Of a DNA stretch of 6,403 bases, positions 1 to 6,118 are shown in pieces; position 1 is the stretch's first letter; the number at the start of each line of letters is the position of its first letter. The notes beneath the pieces are model-generated. The model saw only the letters and a list, made by a program, of their open reading frames with translations. It did no database searches and was not told where the DNA came from. The position numbers and the translations under genes are program-made. The DNA comes from a bacterium (GTDB taxonomy: Bacteria > JALSQH01), in NCBI GenBank assembly GCA_027004335.1, contig JALTID010000069.1, positions 6,275 to 12,677 of the forward strand, in the 5' to 3' direction.

Positions 1-289
1 TCTCATCAGCTTCATTAAGTGTCGTAAGATATGGGTTTATGCCATTTTTTATCAATTGGGGAACAGACTCTCTCCCCATGGACTTGCCGATAAAAATTTC
101 TGAATCCCCTAAAATTTTCAAAATATCATCTGCCTCCGCATGGTTATGAGCACCCAGAACAGGATTCTCCATTTTTTTAACCCCTTGAACCTCCCCGTTC
201 AATACCTCATAGATGACAAAAATTGGACTCATCCCAAAATGAGTCATGGAGAGTTTTTTACCATCCTCAGTTCCAATAACTATCTTCAT
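1..289 (-). CDS. NifX/NifB-type dinitrogenase iron-molybdenum cofactor-binding domain protein (partial, 3' end outside window)
   Basis: The visible 96 residues are the N-terminal part of a small protein of the NifX/NifB C-terminal domain family (dinitrogenase iron-molybdenum cofactor biosynthesis). What shows this: an MKIVIGTEDG opening strand, the family signature THFGMSPIFVIYEV (residues 16-29), an HNHAEADDIL segment (48-57), and the glycine-rich IGKSMGRESVPQLIKNGINPYLTT stretch (67-90). Known members bind FeMo-cofactor precursors or other metal clusters, but many stand-alone copies in anaerobes have no proven role, and no nif gene is visible here. The start ATG (289-287) overlaps the TGA of the upstream MFS gene (ATGA), and a strong AAGGAGG-type Shine-Dalgarno lies inside the last codons of that gene, so the two are very probably translationally coupled. 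Only the family assignment is firm. Nitrogen fixation should not be inferred. Confidence 0.88.
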   Translation of the reverse strand, partial: MKIVIGTEDGKKLSMTHFGMSPIFVIYEVLNGEVQGVKKMENPVLGAHNHAEADDILKILGDSEIFIGKSMGRESVPQLIKNGINPYLTTLNEADE

Positions 290-1464
290 CTTTCTCCTCC
301 TTCCCTTATCATTAAAAAAATTAAACCTGCACCTATCCCTGTGTAAGCCGCCACCTGGAAGGCCCCATTAAAACCAAACTTATCTATTAAAAAACCTATA
401 AGGGTGGGAGCAAGAGAAGCAAGAGCAAGGGAAAATGTTAGCATAACCCCAACTCCGGTTCCAGCTTTTTCTCCCACCAGATCTATTATAAAAGCATACC
501 TCACAGGAATAGTAAAAAACACAAAAAAACCCATAAGCATCAGGATAATAATAGATGGATGTCTGATAAAAAGAAGCAGGAGCAGTGAAGCTACTATGTA
601 TCCAAAAGATATCACCCTTTTTCTTCCTAACTTATCAGAAATTGCCCCACCAAGGGGTTGGGCTATCAATCCAGGAAGCAGCATGTAGGTAGTAAAAAGA
701 TTTGACTTAAATATACTATCCCCTTTTGCATAAAAATATGATGGCATAAAAGAGGAGACACCTCTGGAGAAAAAGGTGTTGATACTTGCCAGAAAAGCTA
801 CAAAGAGCAGAGTTATACTGAAGGTGCTGAAATATGACTTTTCTACAGGTTTTTCTTCTACACGGAGAAAAGATAAAACAAGAAGAGCCGTTACAACCGC
901 AGGAATCCAAATAAATTTAAACCCTTTTATGCCCGCTGTAGCAAGAATAACTCCTCCCAGAAAAGGTCCCATGAGGAAACCAAGAGAGCCTCCAATTCCA
1001 TGTAATCCCAGAACACCCCCCCTCATGGAAGATGGATAAGATGCGGTCAATATAGAAATCCCTTGAGGATGGTATGTGCTCAAACCAAGACCAATTAAAG
1101 TAGCTGCAAGAAGCATCAAATTATAAGTGGGAGCCTGGCTAAAAACAGTAAAGCCAAAACCAAGAATAATGAAACCTGTGACAAGAAGTAACTTTCTCAA
1201 TCCATGCTTCTCACCCATATGACCGGAGAAAGATTGTAGTGAAGCAGATATAACAAAAGGAATGGAGGTAAGTAATCCAAGTTGAAGATAAGTGAGATTA
1301 AATTTGCCCTTTAAAATAGGTAAAAGTGAAGGTGTAAGCATAGAATATGTATCATTAACAAAATGAGCAGTAATGGTAAGAGCAAGTACTCCCCCGGGAG
1401 CGGTCTTAATCAAAAGAGGGGTAGTTAGCTCTATTTTCTTTTCACTCTTAACTGCTTCTGCCAC
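286..1464 (-). CDS. MFS transporter, fosmidomycin-resistance-like (Fsr-type)
   Basis: A 392-residue integral inner-membrane protein with about twelve hydrophobic helices, the usual length for the major facilitator superfamily. Visible marks are AHFVNDTYSMLTPSLLPIL in helix 1 (residues 33-51), the loop 2-3 motif-A remnant GHMGEKHGLRK (81-91), a YHPQG motif in helix 4 (131-135) like the HPE/HPQ of Fsr-type proteins, a long cytoplasmic connector around 202-212 (EEKPVEKSYFS), and a well-kept motif-A repeat GGAISDKLGRKRV (272-284). Fsr homologues are drug-efflux proteins. The substrate here is unknown. The start is GTG (1464-1462) with a GAGAGGAAG Shine-Dalgarno about 8-11 bases upstream. The gene begins inside the end of the MerR-like gene (17-base overlap) and ends with a 4-base overlap on the NifX-like gene. 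It has no promoter of its own that I can see, so it is probably co-transcribed from the regulator's promoter. Confidence 0.88.
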   Translation of the reverse strand: MAEAVKSEKKIELTTPLLIKTAPGGVLALTITAHFVNDTYSMLTPSLLPILKGKFNLTYLQLGLLTSIPFVISASLQSFSGHMGEKHGLRKLLLVTGFIILGFGFTVFSQAPTYNLMLLAATLIGLGLSTYHPQGISILTASYPSSMRGGVLGLHGIGGSLGFLMGPFLGGVILATAGIKGFKFIWIPAVVTALLVLSFLRVEEKPVEKSYFSTFSITLLFVAFLASINTFFSRGVSSFMPSYFYAKGDSIFKSNLFTTYMLLPGLIAQPLGGAISDKLGRKRVISFGYIVASLLLLLFIRHPSIIILMLMGFFVFFTIPVRYAFIIDLVGEKAGTGVGVMLTFSLALASLAPTLIGFLIDKFGFNGAFQVAAYTGIGAGLIFLMIREGGER

Positions 1465-1792
1465 GATATTTTCTTCCTCTCAGAGAGCTCTTGTTTTTGT
1501 AATAATCACACGATGCTCGTTTCTTATCATCACAGTTTTTATTCAATTCCCAGCAGTTCATTTTTTTTAGAACAATAGAGAGAGAATTAAGATTAAATCC
1601 TTCGGAATGGATCATTTCTCTTACGCAATTTATGAAATTAATATCTCCCACAGAATAGAGGCGCTGGCTGCTGATCCTGCGGGGTTCAATAATACCTTTT
1701 CTATCGTACAATCTTCATGTCTGGGGATGAAGATGTAATAACTTTGCCACTTCACCAATTCTGTAGTATCTTTTTTCCAGTTCTATTTTCAC
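1448..1792 (-). pseudogene. MerR/HspR-like transcriptional regulator interrupted by an in-frame TGA
   Basis: Read from a GTG at 1792-1790, the frame gives 114 codons with one TGA at codon 26 (1717-1715). Residues before the stop, KRYYRIGEVAKLLHLHPQT, and after it, RLYDRKGIIEPRR, join into a textbook MerR-type winged helix-turn-helix, closest to HspR proteins (HPQT-L-R-Y-x-RKG). The TGA replaces the near-invariant leucine of the TLR motif. The wing and helices 3-4 follow (RLYSVGDINFINCVREMIHSEGFNLNSL, about residues 43-70), then a short tail with the Cys pattern NCWELNKNC...SC, seen in some short MerR proteins and perhaps metal- or redox-active. No strong Shine-Dalgarno precedes the GTG; the predicted leader is about 15 bases. 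Restarting downstream, for example at the TTG of 1711-1709, would lose the first half of the DNA-binding domain. It is a recent nonsense pseudogene or a sequencing error. Recoding is unlikely. The frame is otherwise intact, so decay would be very recent. Confidence 0.75.
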
Positions 1793-1813
1793 TAAAAAGC
1801 AAATTAAGGATTT

Positions 1814-1841
1814 ATTGTATCTTTATAACAATCATTGTCAA
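1814..1841 (-). promoter_or_regulatory. Sigma-70 promoter of the MerR-like/MFS/NifX-like cluster, with internal palindrome
   Basis: The minus strand reads TTGACA (1841-1836, perfect -35), a 16-base spacer, and TACAAT (1819-1814, 5 of 6 matches to the -10). Transcription would begin near 1807, about 15 bases before the proposed GTG start. A perfect 11-base palindrome ACAATCATTGT (1828-1838) lies in the spacer and overlaps the -35, which is where MerR-family proteins usually bind. Autoregulation by the adjacent regulator is therefore a plausible inference. It does not match the HspR operator HAIR. Confidence 0.7.
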
Positions 1842-1871
1842 GTTTTTTAGCAAAAAAAATAAATTTCAAAT

Positions 1872-1898
1872 AATTAAAAGGCAGGCTTTCAGCCTGCC
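1872..1898 (-). terminator. Intrinsic terminator of groES
   Basis: Directly after the groES stop codon the minus strand forms a perfect 8-bp GC-rich stem (GGCAGGCT and AGCCTGCC, 1898-1880) with a 3-base loop, followed by a U-rich tail (TTTTAATT). It should end groES transcription and insulate the regulator gene downstream, which has its own promoter within 35 bases. Confidence 0.88.
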
Positions 1899-1904
1899 AT
1901 GGAT

Positions 1905-2180
1905 TTACTCAACAATCTTCGCTAAAATGTCACCTTTCTGAACAATGAGATAATCCTCACCCTCAATACTTATTTCATTACCACTGTATTTTGCGTAGAT
2001 TACCTTATCACCGGCTTTAAAGAGATCCTTCACCTCTTCACTATCTCCCACTGCGATCACTTCACCTACCTGAGGTTTCTCCTTGGCAGTATCTGGAATA
2101 ATAAGACCTCCTGGAGTCTTTTTCTCTTCTTCTTCCAGTGGCTTAATCAACAACCTATCATCAATTGGCTGTACCTTCAT
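1905..2180 (-). CDS. groES: Co-chaperonin GroES (Hsp10)
   Basis: A 91-residue protein of the usual GroES length. GroES forms a heptameric cytoplasmic lid that caps GroEL and encloses folding substrates. The sequence shows the N-terminal strand VQPIDDRLLIKPL (residues 3-15), the mobile loop EEEKKTPGGLIIPDTAKEKPQ (about 17-37) that binds GroEL, the GEVIAVG strand (39-45), AGDKVIYAKYSGNEI (56-70) and the C-terminal strand DILAKIVE (84-91). The start is the ATG at 2180-2178, because a near-perfect AGGAGGT Shine-Dalgarno lies four bases upstream; an in-frame TTG at 2204 is less credible. The gene is monocistronic: a strong promoter lies upstream and a hairpin terminator follows directly, with no groEL in the window. 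GroEL must then be encoded elsewhere, or this is an extra groES. Regulation by HrcA is suggested by half of a CIRCE operator at the promoter. Confidence 0.97.
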   Translation of the reverse strand: MKVQPIDDRLLIKPLEEEEKKTPGGLIIPDTAKEKPQVGEVIAVGDSEEVKDLFKAGDKVIYAKYSGNEISIEGEDYLIVQKGDILAKIVE

Positions 2181-2221
2181 CTTACCTCCTCCTGTTGGGT
2201 TCAATTACTGATTTTTAGATT

Positions 2222-2249
2222 ATTATAATCAGCAGCAGCCAAATGTCAA
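2222..2249 (-). promoter_or_regulatory. Sigma-70 promoter of groES
   Basis: A perfect -35 TTGACA (2249-2244), a 16-base spacer and a perfect -10 TATAAT (2227-2222) point at groES. The predicted start near 2215 leaves a leader of about 35 bases that carries the AGGAGGT ribosome binding site. Confidence 0.85.
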
Positions 2250-2258
2250 GAGTGCTAA
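2232..2258 (-). promoter_or_regulatory. Degenerate CIRCE element (HrcA operator) overlapping the groES -35
   Basis: CIRCE is TTAGCACTC, nine bases, then GAGTGCTAA, bound by the heat-shock repressor HrcA. Here the left arm TTAGCACTC is perfect (2258-2250) and the spacer is exactly nine bases (2249-2241, containing the -35). The right arm is GGCTGCTGC (2240-2232), matching only 5 of 9 positions but keeping the central TGCT. Position and spacing support a real or decaying operator. hrcA is not in the window. Confidence 0.62.
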
Positions 2259-2302
2259 TTTCAATGTGTTCATATCTAACGAAAATTTTTATAAAGCACT
2301 TA

Positions 2303-2331
2303 TTGACACTCCAATTTATTAGAAATTTAAA
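2303..2331 (+). promoter_or_regulatory. Possible upstream promoter of the exporter gene
   Basis: TTGACA (2303-2308, perfect -35), a 17-base spacer, then TTTAAA (2326-2331, 4 of 6 matches to the -10), reading toward the exporter gene. The weak -10 makes this a secondary candidate to the promoter at 2373-2401. Confidence 0.35.
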
Positions 2332-2372
2332 TCAAGATAGGGAATATGTCTTAACCAGAATAAGCTTCGCAC

Positions 2373-2401
2373 TTGCAATTAAAATTAATAGTCATTATAA
2401 T
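2373..2401 (+). promoter_or_regulatory. Likely promoter of the RND/MMPL exporter gene
   Basis: TTGCAA (2373-2378, 4 of 6 matches to the -35), a 17-base spacer and a perfect TATAAT (2396-2401). Transcription would start near 2408. That leaves only about 9 bases before the ATG at 2417, 22 bases before the candidate ATT start at 2430 and about 80 bases before the ATG at 2490. It bears on the start-codon question for this gene. Confidence 0.6.
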
Positions 2402-2416
2402 TGGGTCTCAAGCATA

Positions 2417-2489
2417 ATGGAGAAAAGAGATTTTTGAGAAATTAGCCAAATTCATTGTCAAATACAGGATTCTGCTTTTTACAATCCTC
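2417..2489 (+). other. Upstream coding extension of the exporter gene (true N-terminus; rare ATT start or one-base frameshift)
   Basis: The exporter frame stays open back to a TAA at 2415-2417 and encodes EIFEKLAKFIVKYRILLFTIL before the first in-frame ATG (2490). This basic/amphipathic stretch plus hydrophobic run is the typical cytoplasmic lead and first half of membrane helix 1 in MMPL/RND proteins, so it is probably translated. No ATG, GTG or TTG occurs in frame. Either ATT at 2430 is the start, with GGAG (2419-2422) seven bases upstream, or the ATG at 2417 is the start and one T too many in the T5 run (2431-2435) breaks the frame. Removing one T gives MEKRDFEKLAKFIVKYR. Confidence 0.6.
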
Positions 2490-4712
2490 ATGATCATATT
2501 TATCTGGGGAGCATGGGTTGGGAGAAAAGTCCAGTTTGATTTCTCACCCAAATCAATCTTCATTACAAAAGATCCAGAACTCCAGTTTCTTGAACATTTT
2601 GAACAAATCTTCTCTCCCAGTGACAACCTTGTCTATGTGCTACTTCTGCATAAAAAAAGCATTTTTAACAGAGAATCCCTCTTATCAATAAAAGAAATGA
2701 CCGAGAAGATTTCAAACCTTGACGGCATTGATAATGTAATAAGTATCACCAACGCAAGTCTTCTGGAAGGCTCACAGGAAAGTTTTACTGTTACCACACC
2801 ATTTGAAGAAATTCCCAAAAGTCAAAAGGAAATAAACAAAATCGCGCAAAAATTTCTTAAAGAACCCCTTGTAATAGGTCAACTCCTTTCAAAAGATGCA
2901 AAAACCACTGTACTGGTGGCTCAATTTGATAATGAACACGAGGAGGATGAACAGAGAAGACCTATCATTAACAAAATTGAAAAAATAGCTAAATTCCACA
3001 GAGATCAGTTCAGGATTTACTTCGGTGGATTACCTGTAATATCAAAAGCATACGCAGATATTTTGAAACATGATTTAGTAGTATTCACAACCCTTGCCAT
3101 GCTGATAAATATAATCGTGCTTCTCCTTATATTCAGGAACTTACATGGAGTAGTAATACCTCTCACTGTAGTACTTCTCAGTACAACTCTTACAACTACA
3201 CTGGCTGTTCTTACAGGACAGAAGCTTAACGCACTTAATAACATAATCCCGCCATTTTTGTTAGTTTATGGGCTTGCTGACTCTATTCACCAGATAAACA
3301 GGTACTATGAAGAAGTACCAAAGTATAAGAGCAAGCTGGACTCTATTAGATCTATGTTGGCAGCCATGGCTCTGGCCTGTCTGATGACAAGTGTTACAAC
3401 AGCTGTAGGATTTGGGGCAAACTACACAGCAAAGATCTCTGTGGTAAAACATTTTGGTTTATTAGCCGCTGGTGGTGTTTTAATCGCTTATGTTGTAACA
3501 ATAATTGTTGTTCCATCCATGCTCTCTTTCTTCAAGAAGCCACCCGAAAAAATTAAAAAGGAACTTGATAGGGGATTCTTAGGCAAAATCCTTGTCGGAA
3601 TCAGCAGATTCAATGAAAGACATCAGAGACTCGTCTTGCTGCTCGCACTTTTGACTTTCGTTCTATCGGTCTGGGGTATATTACTAATGAAACAGGAATC
3701 CAGAATGCTCCAAGAGTTAAAGTCCAATAACCCGGTAAATGTTGCCAATCGGATGATGGAGCAGCATCTCTCCGGGATCGTCCCTCTGGAGATAGCAGTC
3801 TATTCAGATGAATCTGACAGGATGAAGGATCCCAACTTGCTGGCAAAACTGGATAAACTTGAACAGTATATTGAAAGTGAGGATGGAGTAAGCACCGTTA
3901 TAAGTTTTATGGACCTAATTAAAAGAATGAATCAGGCATTCCATAATGACAATCTCAGATATTACAGAATCCCGGATAATCGGAATCTTATTGCACAATA
4001 TCTGCTGTTATACTCCATGTCAGGGGGACAGGATCTCACAGGAAAGCTGGTTAACGAGGATTACTCAAAGATGAGAATAAGCATAAGAACAAAGGATTAC
4101 GGAAGTATCTGGTTCTTCAATCTCCTGAGAAAAATTAAAAACTATCAGAAAAAACTTCATTTGCCTAAGGATGTAAAAATTCATTACACTGGTTCTTCAC
4201 TCATAGTGTATAAGGCCTTGAACCACGTTGTGAAAGACCTTATGGCAAGCTTTATTGTTGCTTTTCTATTAGTATTTCTGTTAGTTTTCATAGAATTTGG
4301 CTCACTTAGACTTGCAGCTCTAAGTATGGTGCCAACAACTCTACCCATGCTCTTTACAATGGGGTTTATGGGATTTGCAGATATACCCCTCAGGATGTCC
4401 ACTGCTGTGATTTTCAGTATATCAATGGGAATTGCCATAGATAATGTTATCCACTATGCGGCGAGATACAAAGAAGAGCTCCACGCCGGAAATGGCTACA
4501 ATACATCAATGTATAAAACCATAATAGGTGCTGGAAGAGCAATCATTTCTACCACTTTTCTTGTTATAGCAGGTTTCATGATCCTGTTGACATCTCAGTT
4601 TGTGGCAACAATAAATCTGGGATTGTTGGGGAGTATCACACTTTTCATAGGGCTGGTAAGTGCACTATTCTTCCTCCCAGCACTTATACTTGCAATAAGA
4701 CCAAGGCTTTAA
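2490..4712 (+). CDS. RND/MMPL-family exporter (hydrophobe/amphiphile efflux type)
   Basis: The frame from ATG 2490 gives 740 residues, but coding almost certainly begins upstream (about 760 residues). The layout is the full two-fold RND plan: end of helix 1 (1-11), exterior domain 1 (about 13-193), helices 2-6 (about 195-216, 220-242, 250-268, 288-308, 318-348), helix 7 (380-400), exterior domain 2 (about 401-580), and helices 8-12 (583-602, 606-630, 634-655, 677-700, 706-737). Each half keeps the helix-4/10 motif with a charged residue for proton coupling: GLADSIHQINRYYEE (Asp264, His267) and GIAIDNVIHYAARYKEEL (Asp651, His655). These fit the 'predicted exporter' MMPL/HAE group, which moves lipids, hopanoids or other hydrophobic molecules by proton antiport. 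The substrate is unknown. No adaptor, outer-membrane channel or lipid gene lies beside it. It diverges from groES and converges with the DUF1015 gene. Confidence 0.9.
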   Translation: MIIFIWGAWVGRKVQFDFSPKSIFITKDPELQFLEHFEQIFSPSDNLVYVLLLHKKSIFNRESLLSIKEMTEKISNLDGIDNVISITNASLLEGSQESFTVTTPFEEIPKSQKEINKIAQKFLKEPLVIGQLLSKDAKTTVLVAQFDNEHEEDEQRRPIINKIEKIAKFHRDQFRIYFGGLPVISKAYADILKHDLVVFTTLAMLINIIVLLLIFRNLHGVVIPLTVVLLSTTLTTTLAVLTGQKLNALNNIIPPFLLVYGLADSIHQINRYYEEVPKYKSKLDSIRSMLAAMALACLMTSVTTAVGFGANYTAKISVVKHFGLLAAGGVLIAYVVTIIVVPSMLSFFKKPPEKIKKELDRGFLGKILVGISRFNERHQRLVLLLALLTFVLSVWGILLMKQESRMLQELKSNNPVNVANRMMEQHLSGIVPLEIAVYSDESDRMKDPNLLAKLDKLEQYIESEDGVSTVISFMDLIKRMNQAFHNDNLRYYRIPDNRNLIAQYLLLYSMSGGQDLTGKLVNEDYSKMRISIRTKDYGSIWFFNLLRKIKNYQKKLHLPKDVKIHYTGSSLIVYKALNHVVKDLMASFIVAFLLVFLLVFIEFGSLRLAALSMVPTTLPMLFTMGFMGFADIPLRMSTAVIFSISMGIAIDNVIHYAARYKEELHAGNGYNTSMYKTIIGAGRAIISTTFLVIAGFMILLTSQFVATINLGLLGSITLFIGLVSALFFLPALILAIRPRL

Positions 4713-4717
4713 GTTTT

Positions 4718-6019
4718 TTACTTGTTAAATTTAAAGAGGTAAAAAGCAACCCCACTGGGGACCTTGGGATAGAAGAAGGTAGATTTCTGGGGCAACCTTT
4801 CACTAATGGCAGATACCTTCTCTACATCATCAAGGGTAAGAGGCTTCATCAAAACAAGAAAATCTCCTTTACCCTCTTCTAGCAGGCTTAACCCTTTTCT
4901 CAATTCCTTGATATAGATAATATTCACCTGTTTTGCTTGGGATTCCATGGAAATACCTAAAATTTTCTCAAGAATCCCTCTATGAAGCATGTTAACATTT
5001 AAATTTCTCAACTCCTCAGGCAAATTGAAAAGTAAGCCATCTATTTTTTCCTTAACAGGTTTAAGAGATACCACTCTATCCCTGGTCATTATCATAAAAG
5101 GGAAATCCATACCAGATAATTTTGAAAAAATTTCTTCTACGGGGGAATTAACACTTATACTTTCCTCATAATCCAGGGAGAAAAAGGGAGTAATTTTCCT
5201 AAAAAATTCATCCTCCGTAACTTTTAAAGAATGGAGCAATCTATGGGTGGGAAGGATAACAAGTCCCTCATCCTCACTGTTGGCAAGGTACATCATCACA
5301 TAATCAGCAGGATGCTCAACATCATCAGGGATATTCTCCTTTTCTCTTATATATTTCTTAATATTCAGAGCCGTTTCATATCTGTGGTGTCCATCAGCAA
5401 TGTAGAGTCTCTTATCTATAAGAGTTTTTTCAATCAAACTGATAAAATCAGGATCCTTCACCACCCATACTTTTGTAGGGATCCCAGTTGTATCAGTAAA
5501 AGTTAGATCCGGCTCACCCAGTTCACTCCACTTTTTCTCAATGGTCAAATCGGGATCCCTGAAGAGGGAAAATACAGGAGAAAGATTTCCTCCAACATTA
5601 CTCATCAATTTAAACCTATCCTCTTTAGGGGCATCAAGGGTTCTTTCGTGAGGCTTAACACCTTTACCAAGTTCCTCTAATTTAACTCTGCCAAGAATAC
5701 CTTTTCTTCTAAGCACCCTTCCATCTTCCAGAGTGTATTCCTGTTCCATCAAATAGAAAGCAGGTTCATCACTGGTTAAAGCCCCTTCATCAAGCCATTT
5801 ATTTAAAAGATCTCTCGCTCTTGTATATCTGTTATTGGAATCTGAATCCTCATCATAAATTTTCCCTAAAATCAATCTGATCACATTGTATGGGGATCTT
5901 TTGTAAAGTTCTTCCTGTTCTTCAGAACTTATAACATCATAAGGCGGGGCAATAACATCGTCTAATTTAAATCTTTGGGGATTATACCTCACTCCAGCGA
6001 ATGGTTCTACAACTGCCAT
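4718..6019 (-). CDS. DUF1015 family protein (COG4198), function unknown
   Basis: A 433-residue soluble protein of full family length, with no signal peptide or membrane segment. Family marks in order are: VEPFAGVRYNPQR (4-16); APPYDVIS (24-31); SPYNVIRLILG (42-52); YLMEQEY...RKGILGRVKLEELGKGVKPHERTLDAPKEDR (89-135); the hallmark IADGHHRYETAL (207-218), whose paired histidines and arginine look like an active or binding site; and the C-terminal PQKSTFFYPKVPSGVAFY (410-427). The biochemical role is not established. In some bacteria such genes lie near serine-biosynthesis genes (recalled, not checked), but none is visible here. The start ATG at 6019 has an AAAGGAG Shine-Dalgarno about seven bases upstream. 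The stop lies 5 bases from that of the convergent exporter gene, with no room for a separate terminator. Confidence 0.93.
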   Translation of the reverse strand: MAVVEPFAGVRYNPQRFKLDDVIAPPYDVISSEEQEELYKRSPYNVIRLILGKIYDEDSDSNNRYTRARDLLNKWLDEGALTSDEPAFYLMEQEYTLEDGRVLRRKGILGRVKLEELGKGVKPHERTLDAPKEDRFKLMSNVGGNLSPVFSLFRDPDLTIEKKWSELGEPDLTFTDTTGIPTKVWVVKDPDFISLIEKTLIDKRLYIADGHHRYETALNIKKYIREKENIPDDVEHPADYVMMYLANSEDEGLVILPTHRLLHSLKVTEDEFFRKITPFFSLDYEESISVNSPVEEIFSKLSGMDFPFMIMTRDRVVSLKPVKEKIDGLLFNLPEELRNLNVNMLHRGILEKILGISMESQAKQVNIIYIKELRKGLSLLEEGKGDFLVLMKPLTLDDVEKVSAISERLPQKSTFFYPKVPSGVAFYLFKFNK

Positions 6020-6055
6020 GATACGCTCCTTTTCTTGAAAAGAATAATTATAGAA

Positions 6056-6083
6056 ATTATACTTAAATTGCTTTTAGGAGCAA
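6056..6083 (-). promoter_or_regulatory. Probable promoter of the DUF1015 gene
   Basis: On the minus strand TTGCTC (6083-6078, 3 of 6 matches to the -35) is followed after 16 bases by a perfect TATAAT (6061-6056), giving a leader of about 30 bases. The -35 lies in the right arm of a small inverted repeat (TTGCT, 6 bases, AGCAA; 6068-6083) that could hold an operator. Confidence 0.5.
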
Positions 6084-6102
6084 CAGAAAAAAAATGATTT
6101 TA

Positions 6103-6111
6103 TGATATAAT
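6103..6111 (+). promoter_or_regulatory. Extended -10 promoter of the deacetylase-like gene
   Basis: TGATATAAT is a perfect extended -10 (TGn plus TATAAT at 6106-6111), with no recognisable -35 at the usual distance. Transcription would begin at about 6118-6119, at the ATG itself, so the message may be leaderless. Confidence 0.55.
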
Positions 6112-6118
6112 TTGCTTG

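Noticed and set aside
1-289. Evidence of a nitrogen-fixation locus from the NifX-like gene
   Set aside because: Stand-alone NifX/NifB-domain proteins are common in organisms that do not fix nitrogen, and no other nif gene is present in the window.
404-1039. Plus-strand ORFs opposite the MFS gene, and similar ORFs opposite the exporter and DUF1015 genes
   Set aside because: They are antisense shadows of well-supported genes, with low-complexity or unrecognisable products and no ribosome binding sites of note.
1715-1717. TGA as selenocysteine or as a reassigned codon
   Set aside because: The position is a structural leucine in the MerR fold, not a redox site. The MFS gene ends in a normal TGA, and no other gene in the window has an internal TGA, so recoding or a changed code is not supported.
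1814-1850. HspR operator (HAIR) at the regulator promoter
   Set aside because: CTTGACA matches only 5 of 7 positions of the CTTGAGT arm, and nothing like ACTCAAG follows at the right spacing.
2181-2204. Longer GroES start at TTG 2204
   Set aside because: The extra eight residues span the AGGAGGT Shine-Dalgarno that serves ATG 2180, and GroES proteins normally begin at the MKVQPIDDR-like position.
2243-2437. 64-codon plus-strand ORF in the groES/exporter spacer
   Set aside because: It lies over the groES promoter and the exporter promoters, starts inside the CIRCE/-35 region without a Shine-Dalgarno, and its product resembles nothing. The spacer is explained as regulatory DNA.
4705-4730. Bidirectional terminator between the convergent exporter and DUF1015 genes
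   Set aside because: Only a 4-bp stem (AAGT and ACTT) around a T run is present, too weak to call. The stop codons are just 5 bases apart.
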